A stretch of DNA of 12,908 nucleotides from Bacteroidales bacterium (lineage in GTDB: Bacteria; Bacteroidota; Bacteroidia; Bacteroidales; UBA932): positions 1 to 12,908 of the forward strand of contig JALNXR010000035.1 of NCBI GenBank assembly GCA_023230265.1, read 5' to 3'. The first letter of the stretch is position 1; the number at the start of each line of letters is the position of its first letter. Below, piece after piece: positions 6,263 through 12,908 of this stretch. The position numbers were made by a program, and so were the translations under genes. The notes beneath the pieces were generated by a model. That model did no database searches. It saw nothing but the letters and a program-made list of their open reading frames with translations, and had not been told where the DNA came from.

Positions 6263-9200
6263 TTACTTTATTCTCCATACCGGAAGTATAAAAATTATTC
6301 CCAGTATGGAGAATAATAATCCGCTCATTGTGCCTACTGCAAAGGAGAACCAGAATTGCTCATCACTACCGTCAAAGAGGAAAGGGATCAACCCCAGTAC
6401 GGTGGAGATTATGGTCAGCAGTATAGGTATTATTTTGATATTGAACGCTTTGATGTAGGTCGACAGTGAAGAGATTCTGCTCTGAGCTTTTTTACGCAGG
6501 ATATTATACTGGTTGATTACATACACTCCCGCGTTTATCGAAATACCGCAGAGCATTATCATAGCCGCCCATCCGCCGTCGTCAAACCTGAATCCGGTGA
6601 GGCAAAAGGTGAGAAAAAGCCCTGTGAAGGATACAGGTATCAGTAATATTATATAGAGAGGCTGGAGGAGTGATTCAAAAAGGATGGCGCATATAAAGTA
6701 GATTATTGCTACTACTATTATCAGTAAAAAAGAATTTACACCTCCCAAGGGTTCGTAACGCGTGTCTTTTCCCGCTCTAAAGCCTACAGGGAGCACCTGG
6801 CTGTTTAATCTGTCAACCTCATTTTTTATAATTTTCCCGGCCAACTGATAGGAACCGATAAAATCAAATCCGACCGTGAGGATATATTGCTGGTCCTTTT
6901 TGTGAATATCATTTCCGCTTTTACGGATCTCGACATGTCCGATCTCGGGAATTCTTATAATATGTCCGGTTCCCAGATCAAGATATTCGTTTTCAAAATT
7001 CCAGATATCAAAACTCTCCTTTTTTGAGGAGACCAGTTTTATTTGAACTTTCTCTTCGTTAAGTGAAAAGGATCCTGCACGCTGGTCATACATCTGTTTA
7101 CTGAGTACATAATATGCCTTGTCGGGAGTGATTCCAAGTTTCAGAAGTTTCTCCTGATCAAATTCTATATAATATTCGTTGTTAAGAACCATTCTTCCCC
7201 CGCCGGTCCCTCCGTAAATACCAGGATCATTTACTCTTGCATTTTTAGAGAGGGATTTTACTGCATCTTCACAGAATGCGTAGAGCATGTCGTAATTGTA
7301 TCCGGTGAGCTCTATGCGGTTGGACTTGGTACCGGAGGAGTAGATATTATTGCTGAAATTGTCCATATCGCCGGGCATGCTCACAGACCAGCTTGCCCCC
7401 CCGAACACTATCGCCTTGGCGATTAGCTCCTGTTTGAGCATATGAGGGAAACCGCTCTTTTCATACTCCTTTTTGAAGTTAATGATTATACTACTGCTTC
7501 TGTTCGAACTCACAGTAGTAACAAATCTCTCCACCTGGGGAAAACCTGCAAGGAAATTCTCCATGTGAACAATTACCTCATTAAGCTGATGTACGGTGCA
7601 TCCGTCAGGAAGAGAGGCCTCCACGAAAATTTGAGGCCGGAGGACATCTCCATCTCCACCACCACGGTAATACTGTAATCTCGCGCTTGAGTAGAAAAGT
7701 CTCATGGATCCGCCCAGTGCCACGTTGACAATCTTACGGAGTTTGTTGTTGTAAAAATCGGTCCCGATAGTCTTGTTGTAAATTCTGTGGAATTGATTTT
7801 TCTCCTCCCGGATTTTATTGGGAAGCTGGAACACAGGTAGGCCGAAGCCTAGGATCAGAAGTGTTAATATCAGCCATCTGTGATTTCTCCCAAAAGAGAT
7901 ATACCTGGCATATATGTGATTAAATCTCACGGTTCTTCTTTTTGAGGCGATACTTACTTGTGAGGTAACCCCTTTGACCGGCCATGTGTCAATAAGCGCC
8001 GGAACCAATAAAAGGGAGATAGCCAGGGATACGGAAAGGTTTATTATAATTACAGCGGCAAAGTCCCCGAGATCCATCTTAATCCTCTCCGGAAGAAAGA
8101 AAATCACAGAAAGAGCCCCTATGGTAGTGAGCAAAGCGGCCAGAATTGCCAGAAATGCTTTTCTGTCGCGGAAATAACCATAATGGGAGATCATAATGAT
8201 AGAAGAGTCAATAATCATCCCCAGAGAGACAGTTATCCCGGCCAAAGCATAAAAATGGATCTGTACCTTTAAAAGATAATAGAAGATAAAGGCAATGAAG
8301 ATGTTAGCTATAAGGGTAAATGTGATAAGAACCAGGTATCTGGCTGACCGGGTGATTATCACTACAAAAGCCAGTAAAAATAGAACAGAGAAAATTATAC
8401 GTCTGAAAATTTTTCCAAGCTCCTCTTTAAGTCTTACTGATTCATCCTGGTCCACTGTGGCCGAAAAATTCCGGGGGAAAGCCTTGCTAAGCTCTTTTAC
8501 CCGGACTTTAATCTGATCACATAGTGTTATTGTATTGACTCCCGGCTCCGGATAGATTACAAAGTTGATGGTATTGAGTCCGTTTATCCTGTAATAGGTC
8601 TCCGGAACCGGTTCCCTGACAACAATATCCGCCACATCGTCCAGACGTATAACTCTGTTGCCGTAATATTTTACAGGCATCATGCCCAGTTTGAGATTGT
8701 TTAAATCAGAAGAGGAGGATAAATAAGAAGAGCCCGGCTCAAGCCAGACAGTCATTCCTTCTGCGCTGCCAATGATGGTTTTGAGACCAGTGTTTGTACC
8801 GATAGCACTTTGTATTTCGCCCGGAGTTATTCCCATGTTATCAAGTATATCAGGGTCAAAAACCACTTCAATAATATATGGTTCTGCACCCTTTATTACA
8901 ATCCTGTCCACACCCTTGATCAGGGAAAGCTCTTTTTTTATCACGCTCTCTGTATATTCTCTAATGGAGTTTACCGGAAGAGAAGAATTGACCTTATAGG
9001 TCATTACAGGATAACTTTTGGTACCTGTTGCAGCCAGACCTATCGCAGGATAACTAACGCCCTCAGGCAGTTTTGGGTATATCCTCCTGATGAGGGAGGC
9101 AATCTCATACCGTACAGCATCAATATCAGATTTTGATTTGAGCTCAACAGCTATTCTGCCGTTCCCTTTGGAAGAAACCGAGGAGACGCTTTTAACCCCG

Positions 9201-9406
9201 GAAACAGAAGAGATCACACCCTCCAGTTTCGAGGTCACCTCACTCTCGATAACCTTTGCTGAGGCACCTGGCCAGCTAAAACCAACAGAGAAGTTCTTCT
9301 GCCTTACTGTTGGGGAGTACTGAATGTTCAACAACGGTGTTATTCCCATTCCGGCAATAACCAAAACGACAAAGAGGAGAATCACTGAAAATGGAGGTAG
9401 CCTCAT
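6263..9406 (-). CDS. RND efflux permease, second subunit of the tandem pair
   Basis: A full-length 1047-residue inner-membrane transporter of the resistance-nodulation-division superfamily (AcrB/MdtBC-like). The first helix (about 6-26) is followed by a periplasmic porter region with the family pattern SWPGASAKVIESEVTSKLE (45-62 region). Helices 2-6 lie at about 335-475. TM4 has GMIIDSSIIMISH with D400, matching one of the two AcrB relay aspartates; the second is Ser401. A second porter region spans about 540-890. FESLLQP (910-916) marks TM8, and GISINAGVYVINQYN (954-968) lies in TM10 without the Lys of AcrB. The start overlaps the stop of the upstream permease (ATGA, 9403-9406), so translation is probably coupled. 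The protein differs strongly from its partner and is likely one half of a heteromeric pump. Substrate is unknown; a homotrimeric pump or a weakly proton-active partner cannot be excluded. Confidence 0.9.
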   Translation of the reverse strand: MRLPPFSVILLFVVLVIAGMGITPLLNIQYSPTVRQKNFSVGFSWPGASAKVIESEVTSKLEGVISSVSGVKSVSSVSSKGNGRIAVELKSKSDIDAVRYEIASLIRRIYPKLPEGVSYPAIGLAATGTKSYPVMTYKVNSSLPVNSIREYTESVIKKELSLIKGVDRIVIKGAEPYIIEVVFDPDILDNMGITPGEIQSAIGTNTGLKTIIGSAEGMTVWLEPGSSYLSSSSDLNNLKLGMMPVKYYGNRVIRLDDVADIVVREPVPETYYRINGLNTINFVIYPEPGVNTITLCDQIKVRVKELSKAFPRNFSATVDQDESVRLKEELGKIFRRIIFSVLFLLAFVVIITRSARYLVLITFTLIANIFIAFIFYYLLKVQIHFYALAGITVSLGMIIDSSIIMISHYGYFRDRKAFLAILAALLTTIGALSVIFFLPERIKMDLGDFAAVIIINLSVSLAISLLLVPALIDTWPVKGVTSQVSIASKRRTVRFNHIYARYISFGRNHRWLILTLLILGFGLPVFQLPNKIREEKNQFHRIYNKTIGTDFYNNKLRKIVNVALGGSMRLFYSSARLQYYRGGGDGDVLRPQIFVEASLPDGCTVHQLNEVIVHMENFLAGFPQVERFVTTVSSNRSSSIIINFKKEYEKSGFPHMLKQELIAKAIVFGGASWSVSMPGDMDNFSNNIYSSGTKSNRIELTGYNYDMLYAFCEDAVKSLSKNARVNDPGIYGGTGGGRMVLNNEYYIEFDQEKLLKLGITPDKAYYVLSKQMYDQRAGSFSLNEEKVQIKLVSSKKESFDIWNFENEYLDLGTGHIIRIPEIGHVEIRKSGNDIHKKDQQYILTVGFDFIGSYQLAGKIIKNEVDRLNSQVLPVGFRAGKDTRYEPLGGVNSFLLIIVVAIIYFICAILFESLLQPLYIILLIPVSFTGLFLTFCLTGFRFDDGGWAAMIMLCGISINAGVYVINQYNILRKKAQSRISSLSTYIKAFNIKIIPILLTIISTVLGLIPFLFDGSDEQFWFSFAVGTMSGLLFSILGIIFILPVWRIK
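6268..6316 (-). other. 16-bp hairpin across the last codons of the second RND permease
   Basis: The arms 6268-6280 and 6304-6316 (TTATTCTCCATAC and its exact reverse complement) pair over 13 bp. On the minus-strand transcript the next three positions (UGG with CCG, counting one U-G pair) extend the stem to 16 bp around a 17-nt loop. It lies wholly within the last 17 codons, ending 3 nt before the TAA stop. On the opposite strand a C-A mismatch interrupts the extension, so the fold favours the efflux mRNA. It may stabilise the 3' end or help termination together with the hairpin at 6209-6239. No U-run follows. Confidence 0.5.
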
Positions 9407-12400
9407 TTGCTGCGTTTTTTATAGATATTGTAGTAAAAGACGGGAATAAAAAAGATACTAACAAAAGTCCCGGCAACCATCCCGCCGATTATTGCAAGGG
9501 AGAGGGGGTATTGAAGATCGGAGCCCATATCACCCCTGACAAGGAACGGAGCTATAGCCAGAACAGTTGTGAGGCTTGTCATGATAATAGGCTTGAGTCT
9601 CCTGGAGCCTCCTGTCATTAGTGCCCTGATAAGGGAGTAGCCCTCTTTTCTAAGGCGGTTGATTGTGTCAACCTTGAGAATTGAGTCGTTTATAATTATC
9701 CCGGACATTACCACAAGACCGATCATGGACATAAGGTTGAGACCTGAGCCACAGATCCAGAGTAAGAAAAGTGCGGCAAAAATATCGGTCACGATTTCTG
9801 ACAATATTATCAGCGGCTGGATAAGAGACTCGAACTGAGCTGCGAGAATAAAAAAGAGAAGTAACAGTGCAACGGTGAGTATAACTATCAGCTCCTTTAT
9901 CATCTGACGGTTGGAGAAGTAACTTCCGGTAAAAGTGACATCAAACCACTCATCTCCGTTTGCAACCTCATCAATATTTTTAATGACCTCTTTAACCTGT
10001 TTGTCAGGCAGGGAGAAGTTAAGAGGGTAATAATCAGAGCTTTTTCCGGAAACGATATTTTTGAGGTCCCTGATCCTGGTCTCTTTGAGAACGGTGGAAA
10101 GAGGTATCCGGACCCCCTCCTTGTTGATCACCTCCACCCCAAGCAGGTATTTTTCCCAATTCTCCTCTTCTCCCACTATTACCGGAATTGAGTAAGTTCC
10201 CTCATTGATTGTAAAGAGCTGATTCTCCTTGGTAGCGTTTCTTAAAGCACTGCCTATCGTATTATAGTCAAGCCGGTACATTGACAACAACTCAGGATCG
10301 GCAACAAATAAAATCTGTTCCTGCCAGAGCACAGGTTCTATATAGATTCCGGGCATCTTTCTGGAGATTTTCTCCAGGAAACGGTTAAGCTTGTCAGGAT
10401 CTGCAACCTCGCTGTCTTTGCTTATGATCCTTGCTGTAAGATTATAATCCCTGTCTGCAAATATCATGTTAAATATATTAGCAGCCGGTGATAGTCTCAC
10501 CGTAGCATCCGGATATCTTTTAGTTATGAGTCCGGGCAGTTCATTCTCAACTCTGGTGAGATCAGAGGGTGAGTTGGCTTTAAAATACAAAACGGCTTCT
10601 GACTGGGTGAGATCGGGAGTGTGGGGCAGCAGATATTGCTGTAATCCCACATATGTGCTTTTATGACTTAAATACTCTTTGAGAAGAGCCGAAACCTCCT
10701 CCACTCTTCTGTCATTCTCCTCTGTTATAAGGGCCTCGTTCCAATCAATATTTACAAGTGTATCATCGTGGGTTACCGGTGGCAGCTTTGACTTGTCTAT
10801 AGTTGTGTAAATTAACCAGAGAGCGGGGATGGTCGCAATAAACATCGTCCATACAAGCCTCTGATGCCTGAAACACCACTTTAAGCCCTTTTCGTAAAGA
10901 GAGACTATATCAATAAATTGCAGTTTTGAAATTAAACGGTTTGGTTTCGGCTCTCCCTTTTTTGTATACAAAAGATAGTAGTATACCGGGATTACCAAAA
11001 CCGCAACCAGCAGGGAGGAAATTAGCCCTATGGTAACACCCATCGCCTGGTCATAAAAGAGAGAACCGGCAATACCGCTAAGGAAAATCAGGGGGATAAA
11101 GACAGAGCAGGTGGTGAGCACAGAGCTGAGCATCGGGGCGAATACCTCTCCGACCCCCCTTACCACTGCCTCTTTAAGCTGATGTCCTCTCTCCCGGAGC
11201 TGTGTTATATTGTCGATTACGATTATCGAATTATCCACCATCATTCCTATTCCAAGGATCAGCCCCGAAAGTGAGATAATATTGATGGATATTTTTGCCA
11301 GGAAGAAGAGCAGCAGAGAGACTATCAGTGAAAGGGGTATAGTGATTATTACCAGTAAAGGTGAACGCATATCCTTCATAAAAAGGAAAATTACCAGACA
11401 GGCAAGTATTGCCCCAAGGATCAGGTTATTTCTGAGATTGGATATGGAGAAGGAGAGAAGCTGTGTCTGGTCACGGGTAATAGTAAAATCTACATCCGGG
11501 TACTCTTTGTTCAGCTGTTCCAGGGTTGTGTTGACCGACCCCTTAAGATCAGACATCCGGGAGTCAGTTTGTTTTACAATAGCCATGGATACAGCCTGTT
11601 GCCCGTCTGAACGAACAAGTCCCCTGTACCTTCCCGGCTGCTGGGAGACAGAAGCCAAATCGGAAAAACTGTAAATCCTTCCATTGACATTCAGCTTGAT
11701 ATTTTCTATGTCCTTTATAGAACGGATCTCTGACGTGAAACGGATATTCCAGCGATAATGTCCGTCCTTTATTGAGAGTTCTCCCAACCGGACATTGCTG
11801 CTTTTTATTGCACTTTCAAGCGTGGACGGGGAGATCCCCAGGTTTTTCATCTTTTCCGGATAGGGGGTTACAATGATTTCCGGCAGAATGAGACCGCTTA
11901 TATCCACAAGGGCTACCTCGGGAATTTGTTCCAGTCGCTTTCTTACGACATCCACTGCAAAACGGCTAAGATCCAGAAACTTACCAGTCTCTTCAATCCT
12001 GGATTTCATATTTATGAAAAAGGCAGGTATATCTGTGACGCTCGCTTTGGCAACTTTTGGCCGCTCAATATTTGTCATTCCGCTCATTGACTTATCAATC
12101 CGTTCATTGACATCCACAAACAGATAATCAATATCCGCTCCGGGTTCGAACTCCATAAATATAGTCCCTGAATTGTTATTGGATTCGCAACTCAACTCCT
12201 TTAGGGATGGTGTCATGGAGAGTTGGCTTTTAAGAGGAGCTATCACATTTTTGTGAAGCTCTCTGGCCGAATATCCGGGAGCGTTTACCTGTACCGTAAT
12301 ATGCGGTACATCTACATTCGGCATCAGAGATACCGGTATAAGGCCGGTTGCCACACCGCCAAGAATTACAATTGCAATAATTGACATTGTAACGGCGATA

Positions 12401-12426
12401 GGCCTTTCTATGAGTTTGCCTATCAT
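9403..12426 (-). CDS. RND efflux permease, first subunit of the tandem pair (HAE-1-like)
   Basis: A complete 1007-residue proton-driven efflux transporter of the inner membrane. It starts with the classic short cytoplasmic IGKLIERPIAV and TM1, then PVSLMPNVDVPHITVQ and APGYSARELHKNVIAPL of the first porter region. TM4 carries GIGMMVDNSIIVIDNI with D398 (AcrB D407 position) and Asn399 where AcrB has D408, a common variant in HAE-1 relatives. TM5-6 contain SSVLTTCSVFIPLIFLSG. After the second porter region come LAAQFESLIQP (861-871, TM8) and TM10 with GIIINDSILKVDTINRL, where N913 sits at the AcrB K940 position and an unusual Lys918 lies five residues on. It ends in a basic tail (YKKRSK). Start ATG at 12426 is 4 bp after the adaptor stop, with GGTGA overlapping that stop. 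Together with adaptor and second permease it would form a tripartite pump; the drug or metabolite exported cannot be read from the sequence. Confidence 0.92.
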   Translation of the reverse strand: MIGKLIERPIAVTMSIIAIVILGGVATGLIPVSLMPNVDVPHITVQVNAPGYSARELHKNVIAPLKSQLSMTPSLKELSCESNNNSGTIFMEFEPGADIDYLFVDVNERIDKSMSGMTNIERPKVAKASVTDIPAFFINMKSRIEETGKFLDLSRFAVDVVRKRLEQIPEVALVDISGLILPEIIVTPYPEKMKNLGISPSTLESAIKSSNVRLGELSIKDGHYRWNIRFTSEIRSIKDIENIKLNVNGRIYSFSDLASVSQQPGRYRGLVRSDGQQAVSMAIVKQTDSRMSDLKGSVNTTLEQLNKEYPDVDFTITRDQTQLLSFSISNLRNNLILGAILACLVIFLFMKDMRSPLLVIITIPLSLIVSLLLFFLAKISINIISLSGLILGIGMMVDNSIIVIDNITQLRERGHQLKEAVVRGVGEVFAPMLSSVLTTCSVFIPLIFLSGIAGSLFYDQAMGVTIGLISSLLVAVLVIPVYYYLLYTKKGEPKPNRLISKLQFIDIVSLYEKGLKWCFRHQRLVWTMFIATIPALWLIYTTIDKSKLPPVTHDDTLVNIDWNEALITEENDRRVEEVSALLKEYLSHKSTYVGLQQYLLPHTPDLTQSEAVLYFKANSPSDLTRVENELPGLITKRYPDATVRLSPAANIFNMIFADRDYNLTARIISKDSEVADPDKLNRFLEKISRKMPGIYIEPVLWQEQILFVADPELLSMYRLDYNTIGSALRNATKENQLFTINEGTYSIPVIVGEEENWEKYLLGVEVINKEGVRIPLSTVLKETRIRDLKNIVSGKSSDYYPLNFSLPDKQVKEVIKNIDEVANGDEWFDVTFTGSYFSNRQMIKELIVILTVALLLLFFILAAQFESLIQPLIILSEIVTDIFAALFLLWICGSGLNLMSMIGLVVMSGIIINDSILKVDTINRLRKEGYSLIRALMTGGSRRLKPIIMTSLTTVLAIAPFLVRGDMGSDLQYPLSLAIIGGMVAGTFVSIFFIPVFYYNIYKKRSK

Positions 12427-12430
12427 AGTG

Positions 12431-12908
12431 TCACCGTTTTTTTATCTCGACAGCGGAGCCATCTGCCAGATTAAGATTCCCGGAAACAATTATTATATCC
12501 CCGGGATTGAGATCTGCATTTTTTTCACTGTTGGCAATCACTGCATGTGACTGGCTGTTCGACATCTCGATAGTTACATATGTCCACATAGCCAGTCCTG
12601 TCTGAGGATCAATACGGAAAAGCACATCAAAATTATCTCTCATAACCACAGCACTCTTGGGAACGACGAGCTTTCCGGTGACAAGGTTCTCAAGAAAGAC
12701 CTTGACATTCATCCCCTCCATCAGTTTACCGGTATTATTCTCTACTATTGCCATTACTTTTATCTGTCCCTTTTCATCCACAACAGGGTTTATTTGTGAA
12801 ACAGACCCTGAGTAAAACCTCTCCGGTTCATTATATGAACAGAGCCTGATCCTGCTTCCGGGTTTCACATATTTAATCTCTCCCTCTAGCAGCGGAAACT
12901 CCACCTCA
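12431..12908 (-). CDS. RND efflux periplasmic adaptor (membrane fusion protein), C-terminal part, runs off the right edge
   Basis: The last 158 residues of an HlyD/AcrA-type adaptor that links the RND permease to an outer-membrane channel. Reading stays open to the window edge (Glu-Val-Glu-Phe...), so the GTG at 12904 is an internal Val codon, not a start. The visible part holds the end of the beta-barrel domain: GSRIRLCSYNEPERFYSG, then VSQINPVVDEKGQIKV and EGMNVKVFLEN. The membrane-proximal domain follows: LVVPKSAVVMRDN, TYVTIEMSNSQ and LNPGDIIIVSGNLNLADGS, ending VEIKKR. This VPxxAV...GxIIIVSGNxNLxDG layout is characteristic of Bacteroidota adaptors. The hairpin, lipoyl domain and N-terminal signal or lipobox are outside the window. 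It is the upstream gene of the efflux operon, with a 4-bp gap to the first permease. If a TolC-like gene belongs to this operon it must lie further upstream. Confidence 0.9.
   Translation of the reverse strand, partial: EVEFPLLEGEIKYVKPGSRIRLCSYNEPERFYSGSVSQINPVVDEKGQIKVMAIVENNTGKLMEGMNVKVFLENLVTGKLVVPKSAVVMRDNFDVLFRIDPQTGLAMWTYVTIEMSNSQSHAVIANSEKNADLNPGDIIIVSGNLNLADGSAVEIKKR

Noticed and set aside
11210..11674. 154-residue plus-strand open frame
   Set aside because: It is antisense to the TM2-TM4 region of the first RND permease, with an implausible Arg/Ser/Ile-rich composition.
12431..12904. Complete 157-residue protein starting at GTG 12904
   Set aside because: The frame stays open to the window edge and the sequence is the C-terminal part of an adaptor, so the GTG is an internal valine.

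Overview
The window looks like chromosomal DNA from the phylum Bacteroidota, most likely the order Bacteroidales. This rests on the MutS N-terminus, a glycosyltransferase/YfhO-family pair of the type common in that order, matches to the Bacteroidota -7 promoter box (TAnnTTTG) and scarce Shine-Dalgarno signals. The genus cannot be named. I saw no tRNA, rRNA, CRISPR array, insertion sequence or phage gene.

Layout. Positions 1-921 (minus) hold the first 307 codons of mutS, which runs off the left edge. A 42-bp divergent promoter gap separates it from a plus-strand cluster: a GT4-type glycosyltransferase (964-2295, TTG start), a large YfhO-family polytopic membrane protein (2334-4907) and a small exported protein of unknown function (4971-5369). 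A 340-bp gap (5370-5709) follows with no convincing gene. It contains a 114-bp palindromic element (5451-5564) with terminal inverted repeats around a near-perfect 16-bp hairpin. Next is a 157-residue two-helix membrane protein of unknown function (5710-6183).

From 6183 to 6263 the two strands converge on a bidirectional hairpin. The rest of the window is a minus-strand efflux operon, transcribed right to left: the C-terminal part of a periplasmic adaptor (12431 to the right edge), a first RND permease (9403-12426) and a second, divergent RND permease (6263-9406). The adaptor and first permease are 4 bp apart, and the two permeases share an ATGA stop/start overlap. One adaptor plus two unlike RND subunits suggests a heteromeric pump of the MdtBC kind; the partner outer-membrane channel is not in view.

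The glycosyltransferase and YfhO-family protein probably act together on a lipid-linked or envelope glycan, but no substrate can be read from sequence. Nothing here is clearly a new system. The least explained parts are the palindromic element, the odd start context of the small exported gene, and the unequal proton-relay residues of the two permeases.
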